DNA from: JAGVSZ01 sp963747775
GTDB lineage: Bacteria > Pseudomonadota > Gammaproteobacteria > Burkholderiales > SG8-39
NCBI GenBank assembly: GCA_963747775.1
Contig: CAVVGT010000003.1
Location: 434,001 to 498,000, forward strand
DNA: 64,000 nucleotides
Reading direction: 5' to 3'
Below the pieces are notes generated by a model. The model worked only from the letters and a program-made list of their open reading frames with translations, was not told where the DNA came from and did no database searches. Shown here piece by piece: positions 20,842-31,205 of this stretch (positions are counted from its first letter, which is position 1; each line of letters opens with the position of its first letter). Made by a program: the position numbers and the translations under genes.

Positions 20842-21109
20842 CCGCGCCGCGCGGCCGAATCGCGCAGCCATAGCGTCCGCCGCCGGCTGAGCCGGGACTT
20901 GACGGCGGATGCAGGGGCCTGCGCCGACGGCGACCGACGCGGCGTCGAAGGCTTTGCGGAACGGCTTCCTTGGTGGCAAGCTTGATTTGGCGGCGCTCGG
21001 CACCCGAGCCCGGCCGATAACGATTCGCGTGGCGGCAGCCTTCAGTACTCAGAGGTCGTACACGAAGGGGCCGAACACGCCCGGCTTCACGCACTGGGAG
21101 GACGTTTCA

Positions 21110-22257
21110 ATGCGCCGCAATGACTTCGCGGGAATGGATCGCAATGCGCGGCGCAGGGTCCGCCGCGATGCGGGAGTGCGCGTCCTATCGGGAATGTTCC
21201 TTTCCTTCGTGCTGATCGGCCTGCCCGGCTGCGGGGGCTCCATCAGTGGGCTGCCGGTCGAGTCCGGTGGCTCGCCGATCCCGCCCGGCGACCCCGCGTA
21301 CCCGACAGCGGTGCAGGTCAAGTACCTGGGCGCCGGTAGCGTCCTGATCAAGCGGGGTGACGACAGCCTGCTCACGGCGCCCTTCTTTTCCAACCCGTCC
21401 ATGCTGCGCGTGGCGTTCGGCGAGATCCGGTCGCTCCCCGAGCAGATCGACCGGTTCGTGGGTCCGACGGGCGGGAAGGACCTCGCGGGCGCGACGGCCG
21501 TCCTGGTGGGGCACGCCCACTACGATCACCTGATGGATGTGCCGTACATCAAGAAGAAGTACCTGCCGCACGCCAAGATCTATGGCAGCGAGACGACGAA
21601 GAACACGCTCGCGGGCGATTCCACCCTGAAGGCCGCACGACGTCGTGTCCGTCGAGACGGGCGCCTGGTCGGCAGCGTGCCCGAGCAGCCCGAGAAACCC
21701 GTTGAGTGGTGGCCCAAGGATCCCCGGCGGCTGCGCTTCATGGCCCTCAAGTCGGAGCACGCCCCGTCCTTCGCCGGCCTGAAGTTCTTCGAGGGGCACT
21801 ACCGAAAACCCCTGCAGGCACTCCCGACCAGCGCCTGGGACTGGCGCGAAGGGCCAGACGCTCGCCTACCTCATCGACTTCCTGAGCGCGGATGGCAAAA
21901 CGGTCGAGTTTCGCATCCACTACCAGGACGCGGCGAGCACGGCCCCGCTCGGTTTTCCGCCGCGGTTCAGCGAACCGCCGGATCGGCGGCCCGTCGACCT
22001 GGCCATCGTCTGCATGCCCGGATTCGACCAGGTCGAAGGCTATCCGGAGGAGATCATGAAGCGATTGAAACCACGGTCCGTGGTCATCATCCACTGGGAG
22101 AATTTCTTCGCACTGCTCCCGGACGATCCGCGCGACCTGCGCATCGTGCCGACGGAGAACGCCGACCGTTTCCTCGCCCGCCTGAAGTCGGCCCTCTCCG
22201 GAGGGGGCCTCTACAAGCTGCCGGCGCCCGGCACGTGGATGCGACTATGCGCCCTGA
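21110..22257 (+). CDS. MBL-fold metallo-hydrolase lipoprotein (frame breaks)
   Basis: The ATG at 21110 follows GGGAGGAC. A short basic leader precedes LSFVLIGLPGCGGS, a lipobox with cysteine. The metal-binding motif AVLVGHAHYDHLMDVPYIK (HxHxDH) identifies a metallo-beta-lactamase-fold hydrolase of the UlaG/RomA-like class. Frame breaks occur near 21636-21670 and 21850. The last part, VDLAIVCMPGFDQVEGYPEE and SVVIIHWENFFALLP, is readable in the shifted frame. The exact end is uncertain; a stop at 22255-22257 would overlap the next start. It is likely anchored in the envelope. Confidence 0.7.
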
Positions 22258-23400
22258 GGGGTCGGCGCCGGACGCCGTCGCCCCGCGCGTCGACAGCGCA
22301 CGCATCCTGGTGGTCGACGACCAGGCGGACAACGTCCAGCTGCTCGCCGACCTGTTGAGCGTCCACGGCTACACGGTCGAGAGCGCGCTCAGCGGGCAGG
22401 GCGCACTGGACTCCATCGATCGATCCGCCCCGGATCTCGTTCTGCTCGACGTGGTGATGCCCGGTTTGTCAGGCTTGCAGGTCCTGCGCCGAGCTCCGCG
22501 CCGACCCGCGATTCGCGATGCTGCCGATCGTGCTCGTGACCGCGCTCGATCCCGAGGTCGAGCGCGATCAATGGCCTCGAAGCGGGGGCCGACGATTTCC
22601 TGGCAAAGCCCATCAACGGTCACGAGCTCCTTGCCCGGGTCCGCTCGCTGGTGCGGGTCAAGCGCCTGTTCGACCGGGTCGAGGCGCAGGCCGCCGAGCT
22701 GAAGCGGCTGAACGACGATCTCGAGCGGCGCGTCGCCGCCAAGGTCGCCGAAGTGGAGCGGCTTTCCAAGCTGAAGCGTTTCCTCGCGCCCCAGGTGGCT
22801 GCACGCGTGGCCGTCGACGGTCCGGATTCGATCCTCGCCTCGCACCGCACGGACATCGCCGTGGTGTTCTTCGACCTGCGCGGCTTCACCGCGTTCTCCG
22901 AGCGCAGCGAGCCGGAGGACGTGATGCGCGTGCTGCGCGAGTTCCACCACGCGATCGGGACTCAATCCCAGCGATTCTCCGGCACGATCGAGCGCTTCGT
23001 CGGCGACGGCGCCATGGTGTTCTTCAACGATCCGGAGCCGGTACCCGATCCGTGCGTGCAGGCGGCGCAGTTCGCGCTCGCCGTCTTCGAGGCCTGTCGG
23101 CAACCGCTCGACCGCTGGCGCCGCGAGGGGTTCGACCTGCACATCGGGTCCGGCCTGGCGTACGGGTACGCGACGCTCGGTGCGGTCGGGTTCAGCGACC
23201 GCTATGACTACGGCGTGGTCGGGACGGTCGCGAACCTGGCCTCGAGGCTGTGCGCCGAGGCGCGCGGCGGGGAGATCATCATGAGCAGCCGCGCCGCCGC
23301 GGCGCTACCCGAATCGTTCCGCAAGGAGCCGGTCGGACCGTTGGCCCTCAAGGGCCTTCGCGACCCGGTCGAGGCGTTCCGGCTCTCCGGCGTCGGTTGA
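22247..23400 (+). CDS. Response regulator-class III adenylate/guanylate cyclase fusion (two frame breaks)
   Basis: An amino-terminal receiver (ARILVVDDQADNVQLLADLL; phospho-aspartate in DLVLLDVVMPGLSG; lysine in DDFLAKPINGHELL) is joined by a coiled linker (AELKRLNDDLERRVAAKVAE) to a class III cyclase domain (IAVVFFDLRGFTAFSERSEP, FVGDGAMVFF, DYGVVGTVANLASRLC). Extra bases near 22490 and 22568 break the frame in the receiver; removing them gives about 384 residues. The metal aspartates and the GDGAM turn are present, so cyclase activity is plausible. Phosphorylation probably comes from the hybrid kinase encoded convergently at 23816-25645. Confidence 0.85.
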
Positions 23401-23431
23401 GCCGGCCGGGAGCGGCGCGATCCAGCGCCGC

Positions 23432-23800
23432 TCATGCCGCGAGAAGCCGTCGGATCTTGGCGATCAATCGGGTGAAGTCGATCGGCTTCGTTTCGAAGTC
23501 GTCGCAGCCGGCCGCGAGCGCCGTGGCCCGATCGTCCTCCATCGCGTGCGCGGACAGGGCGATGATCGGGATGCGCCGCGCGCCCGCGCCGGCCTTGATC
23601 AGGCGCACGGCCTCGAAGCCGTCCATGCCAGGCAGATACAGGTCCATCAGCACGAGATCGGGCGCTTCGCGCGCTGCAAGCTGCACGCCCTGCGCGCCAT
23701 CGGTGGCGACGATGATCTCGAGATCGCTCTCGAGCTCCAGCCACGCCCTGAGCATCGCGGCGTTGTCCTCGTTGTCCTCGACGTAGAGGATCCTGGCCAT
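23432..23800 (-). CDS. Single-domain response regulator (CheY/DivK-like)
   Basis: A 122-residue receiver with no output domain: acidic pair in ILYVEDNEDN, phospho-acceptor aspartate in DLVLMDLYLPGMDG, and the lysine in DDFETKPIDF. It starts 15 bp after the hybrid kinase stop and is probably co-transcribed with it. It could shuttle phosphate to the cyclase fusion or to another regulator. Confidence 0.9.
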   Translation of the reverse strand: MARILYVEDNEDNAAMLRAWLELESDLEIIVATDGAQGVQLAAREAPDLVLMDLYLPGMDGFEAVRLIKAGAGARRIPIIALSAHAMEDDRATALAAGCDDFETKPIDFTRLIAKIRRLLAA

Positions 23801-23815
23801 CGCGTCTCCCGTCGC

Positions 23816-25645
23816 CTACCCGACCGGGCGCGACTCGCCCCGCCCGGTCAGGTGATCGAGCGTGTCGACGAGGCGATCGAGGTCCACCGGCTTGGTCAGG
23901 CACGCGGCCGCCCCGAGCGTGAAGCCCTTGTTCAGCTCGCTGCCGAGCGCCGCGACGACGATCACCGGAATGACGCACAGCTCGGGGTCGGACTTCAGGG
24001 CCGCGAGGATCGACCATCCGTTGTATCCCGGCATCACGATGTCGAGCGTGATCGCGGCGGGGACGAGCTCCCGCGCGCGCCGCAACCCGTCCAGCCCGTC
24101 GGCCGCCGTGGCCGTCGCGTAGCCGCGGCGCGCAAGGCGATCGGCAACGAGCTCGCGCGCGGCGGGATCGTCGTCGATGACCAGCACGACCCCCGTCGTC
24201 GGGGCCGGCAGCTTCATTCGGATCTCGGGCGATGCCTGGCTCGGTTCCGGTGATCCCTTGTCGGGCGGCGGACGCTCGGGAAGCCGCGCGGTGAACGTCG
24301 ATCCCTTTCCCGGCTCGCTGACGACGGTCAGGTCGCCGCCCATGGCGCGGCAGATGCGGCGGCTGATCGCGAGGCCGAGCCCGGTCCCGCCGAATCCCCG
24401 CTGCTTCCCGGCTTCGCCCTGGGAGAAGTCCTCGAACAGTCGTTCCTGTTGCGCGTGCGAGATGCCGATGCCCGTATCCGCCACCGCGACCTCGATCCAC
24501 TTCCGCCCGTCGGCGAGCACCGGGGTGATCGAGATCTCCACCCGCCCGCGCTCGGTGAACTTGCAGGCGTTCGAGACGAGATTCAGGACGACCTGCGTGA
24601 GGCGCTTGGGATCGGTGCGCAGGAGGGGGAGGGCGGCGGGACCGTGGACGCTGACCACGTTTCCGGTTTGCTCGGCGAGGGAGCGCGTCGTTTCCACGGC
24701 GTCGCGCACCAGGGCCGCCACGTCCACGTCCTCGTACCGGAAGCTCGTCCGCCCGGCCTCGATCTTCGCCATGTCCAGGAGGTCGTTGATGAGATTGAGC
24801 AGGTGGCGGCCCGCCCGCAGGATGCGCTCGAGCGGATCCTTCGCGGATTCGGTCGCGAAGCGCGCGGGATGCCGCGTCATCAGCTCCGAATAGCCGATGA
24901 TCGCGTTGAGCGGCGTGCGCAACTCGTGGCTCATCGTCGCCAGGAACAGGGATTTCGCACGGCTGCTTCTCTCGGCCTCCAGGCGCGCGCGGTCGGCAAT
25001 CTCGATGAGCGCCTGGTTCTCGAAGCTCCGGCGGATGGACTCGTCGATCAGGCGGTTGATCTTGCGTCCGAAGGTGATGGACAGGAACAGCGCGATGATC
25101 AGCGGGACCGCGAGCTCGATCTGCTCCATCTCTCCGCTCGACAGCGAGCGCACGATGAACGGCAGCAGCACCAGCACGACCAGCGGATAGAAGGCGGGCG
25201 CAAACAGGGAAAGCGTCGGAATCGTGAGCGACGCGATGCCGAAGAGGATGAGGCAGAGATAGACCAGGGAGATCGTGGACTCCGGCACGTAGAACAGGAG
25301 GCCGGCGCTTCCCCAGATGCAGCCCGCGACGGTCGTGGCGACAATGTACCGACGTCCCCATTGGCGCGACTGCGAGGCATCCGGGTTGGCGGCGAGGTAC
25401 CGTCGGTAGCTGTAGATGCGAATCGCCTGGTGAAGGGCCATTACGCCGCCCCAGGCGAGCAGGACGGCGTGCGGCACGGTGTTCCACATCACCGCGATCA
25501 GAAACAGGCTGGCGACGATGGAACCGCCGGTCGTCGTCGGCGAGTGCAGATACACCATGCGTATCTGCTCCGCGCGAACGCGCTCGGCGAGGTCCGGGTG
25601 GGCGAGATCAACCGCCGCCGCCGTGCTCGTCGCTGCGCGTTCCAT
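23816..25645 (-). CDS. Membrane hybrid sensor histidine kinase
   Basis: A 609-residue protein with about six predicted membrane segments in residues 40-195 and no large periplasmic loop (a 7TM-like or MASE-like sensor). The HisKA dimerisation helix follows, with the phospho-accepting histidine at 240 in ATMSHELRTPLNAIIGYSEL. The HATPase part has VLNLVSNACKFTERG, DTGIGISHAQQERLFEDFSQ and GGTGLGLAISRRICRAMGG. A carboxyl-terminal receiver has the acceptor aspartate in TLDIVMPGYNGWS and TKPVD. No frame break. It lies between a radical SAM gene and a single receiver, each 15 bp away, so the three form an operon. Confidence 0.93.
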   Translation of the reverse strand: MERAATSTAAAVDLAHPDLAERVRAEQIRMVYLHSPTTTGGSIVASLFLIAVMWNTVPHAVLLAWGGVMALHQAIRIYSYRRYLAANPDASQSRQWGRRYIVATTVAGCIWGSAGLLFYVPESTISLVYLCLILFGIASLTIPTLSLFAPAFYPLVVLVLLPFIVRSLSSGEMEQIELAVPLIIALFLSITFGRKINRLIDESIRRSFENQALIEIADRARLEAERSSRAKSLFLATMSHELRTPLNAIIGYSELMTRHPARFATESAKDPLERILRAGRHLLNLINDLLDMAKIEAGRTSFRYEDVDVAALVRDAVETTRSLAEQTGNVVSVHGPAALPLLRTDPKRLTQVVLNLVSNACKFTERGRVEISITPVLADGRKWIEVAVADTGIGISHAQQERLFEDFSQGEAGKQRGFGGTGLGLAISRRICRAMGGDLTVVSEPGKGSTFTARLPERPPPDKGSPEPSQASPEIRMKLPAPTTGVVLVIDDDPAARELVADRLARRGYATATAADGLDGLRRARELVPAAITLDIVMPGYNGWSILAALKSDPELCVIPVIVVAALGSELNKGFTLGAAACLTKPVDLDRLVDTLDHLTGRGESRPVG

Positions 25646-25660
25646 GCGGGCCGCCGCTCC

Positions 25661-27225
25661 TCAGAGAACGGCCGATTCCGCCAGGCTGCCGGCCGCGGGC
25701 GTCGCGCTGCGGCGCGGCTCGAACACGACCCGCGAATTCCGCCACTGGGGCAGCAGCGCACCGGCTTCGTCGGTCACTCGCCACGGTTCGAGCAGCTCGC
25801 GGCGCTGCGCTTCCGAGTCGAAATCGGCGCTGGTCAGCGGAACCGATTCCGGAGGGGGCGCATCCGTGCCCGCAATGAACGTCCGGCCCGGGAAGTCGTA
25901 TGCGTCCGGCTGCAGCATCGCCATGTCCCCCATGTCGATCAGCGCCGGAAGCCAGTGGCCCCTCGACAGGAAGGCGGGCACGTCCCGCGCGATCTTCGCC
26001 AGTCGCCGCCGCGCCGAGAACACCTCGCGAGTCACCTCGCGATACGCGGCGACGAACTCGTCGGCCGAGCATTTTCGAGGCCGGACCGCCAGCGTGTATC
26101 CCGCCAGGTCGCGCAGCAGCACGTTGGGCATGAACGCCGGCGGATGCTTTTCGCGCCCGAGCCGGTGGAAAAGGGGCGTCCCGGGTATCGGCGATTCGAA
26201 GGCGATGAAAGTGGGGACATGGAGTCCGCAGCGGTCCAGATTCTCCGGGATGGATCGAATGTCCTCGGGCGAATCGAGCAGCGGACTGACCATGAGTCCG
26301 GACACGATCAGGATGCCGGACTTACGACAGCATTCCAGCGCCGCGCGCATCTTGTGGATCACGTTCTGATGCTTGCGCATGCCTGTCAGCGTGGCGGGAT
26401 TGAAGCTTTCCAGCCCGACGAACAGGCCGCGACATCCGGAGCGCGCCATCATGCGGACGAGGTCGGGGTTCGCAATCACGTTGAAGGTTGCGGCGCCGTA
26501 CCAGTGGAGGCGCAGGGGCGCCAGAGCCTCGCACAGCGCGCGCAGGTACGCCAGGTTGCCGCCGATGTTGTTGTCGCAGAACCCGACGATGCGCCGCTGG
26601 TGGGCCGATACCGTGTCGGCCAGCATCCGCTTGGCCCGCGACGATGTCGCGCACGACCGCCTGGACCGGACGGGTCTGATGCCGCGTGCCCAGTCCCGTC
26701 AGCACGCAGAACTCGCAGGTGAACGGGCAACCGCGGGTCGCCTCGAAGCACAGGCATGAAGTACTTGTTCCCGCGAACAGGTCGAAGCGCGGCGTCCTCA
26801 CGAGCTGCGGGCGCGTAGGGCGGCGAGACGTATCGCTTTTGCAGGGAACGGGCACGGAAGTCCGCATACACGCGCGGGACGGATCCTTCCGGGTCGCCGA
26901 CGACCACGGCGTCGAACCATGGCTCGCAGAGCTCGGGATAGCTGCTCGCGAACGATCCGCCGATGACGGTCTTGGCGCCGCGGCGGCGCCAGTAGTGCGA
27001 GATCTGCCGCGCCCGGTCCATGTCCGGATGCAGCGACGAGATGAAGAGCAGGTCGTAGTCGCGCTTCCAGTCGAGATCGTGCGAGGTCTCGTTGACGATC
27101 TCGATCTCGATATCGCGCGGCAGGAGCCCCGCGAGCAGCGGCCCGATCTGGGGCTGAAGGGAGTTCGGATTCTTCCTTCCGCGCCGGTGATAGTCGACGA
27201 ACACAGAAACGATCCCCACCCTCAT
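25661..27225 (-). CDS. B12-binding-type radical SAM protein (two single-base insertions)
   Basis: The amino-terminal part is a cobalamin-binding-like domain (MRVGIVSVFVDYHRRG, DYDLLFISSLHPDMDRA, KTVIGGSFASSYPE). The radical SAM cluster motif CPFTCEFC (CxxxCxxC) follows in EATRGCPFTCEFCVLTGLG. The rest of the barrel has RIVGFCDNNIGGNLAYLRAL and GCRGLFVGLESFNPATL. Extra bases near 26755 and 26646 break the frame. The repaired length is about 520 residues. It belongs to the large B12-radical SAM group of methylases and related enzymes; the substrate is unknown. It is the first gene of the kinase operon, which is an unusual partnership. Confidence 0.8.
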
Positions 27226-27436
27226 TCCGCGCCCCCCGTCGTTGTTCTTGGTGCCGCTTGGAACTGGCTCGAGCTCTCCATACGGCCAATGGGTCAGGTT
27301 CGCACGATACCAGCTACCAGCATACGCGACGGCAATTCCGGGTAAGTCGTGCACCGGGTCGCTTGCGACGGACTCACGCGTTCCCGACCCTTGCCGCGCG
27401 GTAGAATCGCGCCTCGCCCATTCCGCACAAGATCCA

Positions 27437-27757
27437 ATGAAACGAACGCTCCTCTTCGCGGCGCTTGTCGCGACCCTCCCGGACGCCGTGCTCGCGCAGG
27501 ACAAGGCGCTCGAGGCGGCGTGCGGCGAGCTCTTCGGCGCCCGCCAGACCGCGATCCGGATGCGCGACAGCGGTTTCCCGCTGCAGACCGCGATCAACGA
27601 GACGCTCGCCCGCCCGGAGTGGCGCACCGCGTCGATGCAGCACCAGCAGCTCGCGGTCCGCGTCGTGCAGGAGGCGTACTTCGCGCCCGCGCTGAAGAGC
27701 TCGGAGGTCGTCCGCGAGGTGTGCCGGTCGGCGATCGACGGGCCCAAGTCGAACTAG
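27437..27757 (+). CDS. Small exported hypothetical protein
   Basis: 106 residues with a signal peptide (MKRTLLFAALVATLPDAVLA). The mature part has two cysteines (EAACGELFGAR and REVCRSAI) and is predicted to be helical. No family recognised. It stands 18 bp before the MFS gene on the same strand and may share its transcript. Confidence 0.6.
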   Translation: MKRTLLFAALVATLPDAVLAQDKALEAACGELFGARQTAIRMRDSGFPLQTAINETLARPEWRTASMQHQQLAVRVVQEAYFAPALKSSEVVREVCRSAIDGPKSN

Positions 27758-27775
27758 CCGGACGGGCTCACCCAG

Positions 27776-28999
27776 GTGTCCACCGCCGCAGCCCCTTCGC
27801 TGAGGGCCGACGCCAAGGTCATTGGCCTCGTCGGGCTCGCGCACGGCCTCTCGCACTTCTTCCAGCTCGTCCTGCCGCCGCTGTTCCCGCTGGTCAAGGA
27901 CGAGTTCGGCGTGAGCTACGCTGCGCTCGGCGCGGTGATGGCGGTGTTCTACACCGCGTCGGGGATCGCCCAGACCGCTGCGGGCTTTCTCGTCGACCGC
28001 CTGGGCGCGCGCGTCATGCTGCTCATCGGCTTGGGGCTCGTCGCCGCCGGTGCGATCCTCACGGGCCTCGCACCGTCGTTCCCGTGGCTGTTCGTGGCCG
28101 CGGGGGTCGGCGGCCTCGGCAACAGCGTCTTCCATCCCGCAGACTTCGCGCTGCTGAATGCCAAAGTGACGCCGTCGCGCCTCGGCCACGCGTTCAGCGT
28201 GCACGGAATCGTGGGCAATGCCGGCTGGGTCCTCGCGCCGGTGTTCGTGTTCCCGATCGCGCAGGCCTACGGCTGGCGCACGGCGGTGATCGCGGCCGGT
28301 GCGCTCGGCCTCGCGGCACTCGCCCTGCTCGCGACGCAGCGCGACCTCGACGGCGCGAGGGTGCGCCCGCACGCCGCGGGGCGCGTCGGCGGCGGCCTCG
28401 GCGCCGACGTCGGGCTCCTGACGTCGTGGCCGATCATGATGTGTTTCGCATTCTTCTCGCTGTACGCGATCACGCTCGTCGGCTTCCAGACCTTCGCGAC
28501 GACCGCGCTCGCGCAGCTCTACGGCGTCCCGCTGTTCGTCGCGACGTCCGGGCTCACCGGGTTCCTGCTCGGCGGCGCGGCCGGCATCCTCGCCGGGGGA
28601 TTCATCGCCGCGCACACCGACCGGCACACGCTGGTCACCGTCGCGGGGATGATCGTCCCGGCGGCGCTCGCATTCGTGATCGCCACCGGCGCGCTACCGA
28701 CGAGCACGCTCGTCGCGGTGATGACCGCCGCCGGGTTCGGCTTCGGGGCGATGGGCCCGTCGCGCGACATCATCGTGCGCAAGATCGCGCCCGAGCACGC
28801 GCGCGGGAAGGTCTACGGGTTCGTGTACTCGGGCCTGGACGTAGGCGGGCTCATCGGCCCGCTCGTCTTCGGCTCGTTTCTCGACCACGAGCGCCCGGCG
28901 TGGGTGTTCACCGGTGCGGCGGTCATCATGGTGCTCGCCATCCCGACGGTGCTCGGCGTGGGCCGTCGGGCGGCGGCGGGGGTGCCGGCGCGCGCGTGA
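27776..28999 (+). CDS. MFS transporter (FsmR-like)
   Basis: A 407-residue integral membrane protein with twelve hydrophobic segments and the MFS loop motif GFLVDRLGARVML between helices 2 and 3. HGLSHFFQLVLPPLFPLVKD at the start and FHPADFALLNAKVTPSRLGH resemble fosmidomycin-resistance-type and related export permeases. It starts at a GTG. The substrate is unknown. Confidence 0.85.
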   Translation: MSTAAAPSLRADAKVIGLVGLAHGLSHFFQLVLPPLFPLVKDEFGVSYAALGAVMAVFYTASGIAQTAAGFLVDRLGARVMLLIGLGLVAAGAILTGLAPSFPWLFVAAGVGGLGNSVFHPADFALLNAKVTPSRLGHAFSVHGIVGNAGWVLAPVFVFPIAQAYGWRTAVIAAGALGLAALALLATQRDLDGARVRPHAAGRVGGGLGADVGLLTSWPIMMCFAFFSLYAITLVGFQTFATTALAQLYGVPLFVATSGLTGFLLGGAAGILAGGFIAAHTDRHTLVTVAGMIVPAALAFVIATGALPTSTLVAVMTAAGFGFGAMGPSRDIIVRKIAPEHARGKVYGFVYSGLDVGGLIGPLVFGSFLDHERPAWVFTGAAVIMVLAIPTVLGVGRRAAAGVPARA

Positions 29000-29020
29000 G
29001 CGCGCCGGCGCGAACTCAAC

Positions 29021-29875
29021 TCACTCGGGTATGGCGTTCAGGTAGTACATCGCCTGCAGCAGCGTTCCCGGCGGACCGAACGCGCCGAACCAGCGCTTGT
29101 AGATCTCGACCATCCCCTCGCCGCGGTAGAGCCGGGCGAGCGCACGGTTGACGGCCACCCGGAACGACGTGTCGTTGCGGCGCATCGCGAGGCCGTACGG
29201 CTCGTACGAATAGTCGTCCTCGGTGATCGCGTACTTCTTCGCGTCGCGTCCCCTCACGACCGAGCCCACGAGCAGGATGCGGTCGTTCGCGTAGCCGTCG
29301 ACCTTGCCCGCGTCGAGTGCCTCGAGCGCCTCCTCGGCGTTCTTCACCGTGACGACCTCGGCCGAGATCAGGCTCGCCTTGAGCTTCGCGCGGAACGCCT
29401 GCTCCGCGGTGGTGCCCGCGCCGACCGCGACCTTCTTGCCGCCAAGGTCGGCGATGCGCTTCAGGTTCGAATCGGCCCGCACCAGCACGCTGCCGCCCTC
29501 GATGAAGATCGGCGCGCTGAAGTCCACCTCGGCGAAGCGCGCGAAGGTCATGGTCGACGAGCCGCACTCGAGGTCGACGCGGCTCTGCGCGACCGCCTGG
29601 AAGCGGCTCTCTGCCGTCACCGCGACCCAGCGGATCGGCAGCGCCGGCAGTTTCAGCTGCTCCTGGATCGCCGCGACCACCGCCTTGCAGACGTCGATCG
29701 AATAGCCGGCGGGCAGCCTGTCGTCGCCGGTGAACGAGAACGGCATCGTGGTCTCCCGGTAGCCGACCACGATCTCCTTCGCGTTGCGGATCTTGGTCAG
29801 GGTGGGGCCGAGGTCCTGCGCGGCGGCGGGGAGCGCGACGGCAACGGCGGCGCAGAGGAGGGCGAGGCGCTTCAT
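29021..29875 (-). CDS. Amino-acid ABC transporter substrate-binding protein (GltI-like)
   Basis: 284 residues with a signal peptide (MKRLALLCAAVAVALPAAAQ). The periplasmic type II binding-protein fold is shown by EIVVGYRETTMPFSF, ECGSSTMTFARFAEVDFSAP and LGGKKVAVGAGTTAE, with YSYEPYGLAMRRND near the end. The pattern fits glutamate/aspartate-type receptors. No permease or ATPase gene adjoins it, so it may work with a transporter encoded elsewhere. Divergent from hslR. Confidence 0.85.
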   Translation of the reverse strand: MKRLALLCAAVAVALPAAAQDLGPTLTKIRNAKEIVVGYRETTMPFSFTGDDRLPAGYSIDVCKAVVAAIQEQLKLPALPIRWVAVTAESRFQAVAQSRVDLECGSSTMTFARFAEVDFSAPIFIEGGSVLVRADSNLKRIADLGGKKVAVGAGTTAEQAFRAKLKASLISAEVVTVKNAEEALEALDAGKVDGYANDRILLVGSVVRGRDAKKYAITEDDYSYEPYGLAMRRNDTSFRVAVNRALARLYRGEGMVEIYKRWFGAFGPPGTLLQAMYYLNAIPE

Positions 29876-29946
29876 GTCGATGTTCTCGTTGTGGAAATGG
29901 CGCGGGAGTATACCCGGATAAACTGTACGACTTCGCGAGTCCCCCC

Positions 29947-30336
29947 ATGAACGATTCTACCGACCGCCTGCGCATCGACAAGTGGCTCTGGGCCGCGCGC
30001 TTCTTCAAGACGCGCAGCCTCGCCGCGGAGGCGGTGGAGGCCGGGCGCGTGCGCGTGGACGGCGAGCGCGTCAAGCCGGCGAAGGAGTTGAAGCCCGGCG
30101 ACGCGCTCACGGTGCGCATGGGCGAGCTCGAGTGGGTCGTGGGGGTGCGCGCGCTCTCCGCGCGGCGCGGCCCCGCCGCCGAGGCGCGCACTCTCTATGC
30201 CGAAGGCGGTGCGAGCCGCGCGCGCCGCGAAGCGATCACCGCTGCGCGCAAGCTCGAGCCCGCGCCGGGCTTCGGCCTGCGCGGCCGTCCCACCAAGCGC
30301 GACCGCCGGATGCTGCGCAAGCTGACTGGGGGCTGA
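29947..30336 (+). CDS. hslR: Ribosome-associated heat-shock protein Hsp15 (S4 domain)
   Basis: A 129-residue basic protein beginning with the S4 RNA-binding domain (RLRIDKWLWAARFFKTRSLA, then AGRVRVDGERVKPAKELK) and ending in a basic tail (GRPTKRDRRMLRKLTGG), as in Hsp15. That protein binds 50S subunits carrying stalled nascent chains and helps to recycle them. It is a housekeeping gene. Confidence 0.88.
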   Translation: MNDSTDRLRIDKWLWAARFFKTRSLAAEAVEAGRVRVDGERVKPAKELKPGDALTVRMGELEWVVGVRALSARRGPAAEARTLYAEGGASRARREAITAARKLEPAPGFGLRGRPTKRDRRMLRKLTGG

Positions 30337-30400
30337 CCGGGAATCCGGTCCGCAGGGCCGGCGTCCCATCAGTGACGCGCCCCGCATTCTTCATCGCGAT

Positions 30401-31195
30401 CTACTTCACCAACGGGTCGATGTCGATCTCCGCCTCCATGAAAGTCACTGCGCTGCCCGCCAGAACGACACGACCGCCGACGAGTTCGCAGTGAACGTCT
30501 CCACCGCGCTTGGAAACCTGGCGCGCGCTCAGGACCGACTTGGCAAGTCGCGATGACCAGTACGGCGCGAGCTCGCAGTGCGCGGAGCCGGTGACCGGAT
30601 CCTCGGGGATCCCGAACTTGGGCGCGAAGAAGCGGCTGACGAAATCCACCGCGTCGCCCGGCGCGGTCGCGATCACCCCGCGCAGGTCCAGCTCGCGCAG
30701 CCGGGCGTAGTCGGGCGCGAGGCCGCGGATGGCGGCTTCGCTGTCGAACACCGCGACGTAGTCGTCGGCCGCGAAGACCTCGACCGGACGCCGGCCCAGC
30801 CCTGCGATCAACGCATCGGGTGCAATGCAGGGCTGCGGGGGAATGGCGGGGAAGTCCATTGCCAATCGTCCGCCCGTGCGCTCCACGATCAGGTCGCCGC
30901 TCCGGGTCTCGAACGTCACCGTTCGTTCCGGGTGGCCGAGGATCTCGAACAGGACATGGGCGGCCGCCAGCGTCGCATGACCGCAGAGGTCGACCTCCGC
31001 GACCGGTGTGAACCACCGCAGGCGAAACCCTCTCGACGTGGCGACGAAGAACGCGGTCTCGGAGAGATTGTTCTCCTCCGCGATCGCCTGCAGCACGCGG
31101 TCGTCGAGCCAGCCGTCGAGCGGGCAGACGGCCGCGGGATTGCCCTCGAATACGCGGGTCGCGAAGGCGTCGACTTGATACTGCTTGATCTTCAT
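30401..31195 (-). CDS. PhzF-family isomerase
   Basis: 264 residues, from the ATG at 31195. The family fingerprint is complete: YQVDAFATRVFEGNPAAVCP, the catalytic glutamate in ENNLSETAFFV, VAEVDLCGHATLAAAHVLFE, and later PEDPVTGSAHCELAPYWSSR. Members adopt the diaminopimelate-epimerase fold and catalyse isomerisations; most are not linked to phenazine synthesis, and there are no phenazine genes here. It lies 11 bp after the enolase-family gene on the same strand. Confidence 0.9.
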   Translation of the reverse strand: MKIKQYQVDAFATRVFEGNPAAVCPLDGWLDDRVLQAIAEENNLSETAFFVATSRGFRLRWFTPVAEVDLCGHATLAAAHVLFEILGHPERTVTFETRSGDLIVERTGGRLAMDFPAIPPQPCIAPDALIAGLGRRPVEVFAADDYVAVFDSEAAIRGLAPDYARLRELDLRGVIATAPGDAVDFVSRFFAPKFGIPEDPVTGSAHCELAPYWSSRLAKSVLSARQVSKRGGDVHCELVGGRVVLAGSAVTFMEAEIDIDPLVK

Positions 31196-31205
31196 TGGCC
31201 CTCGG

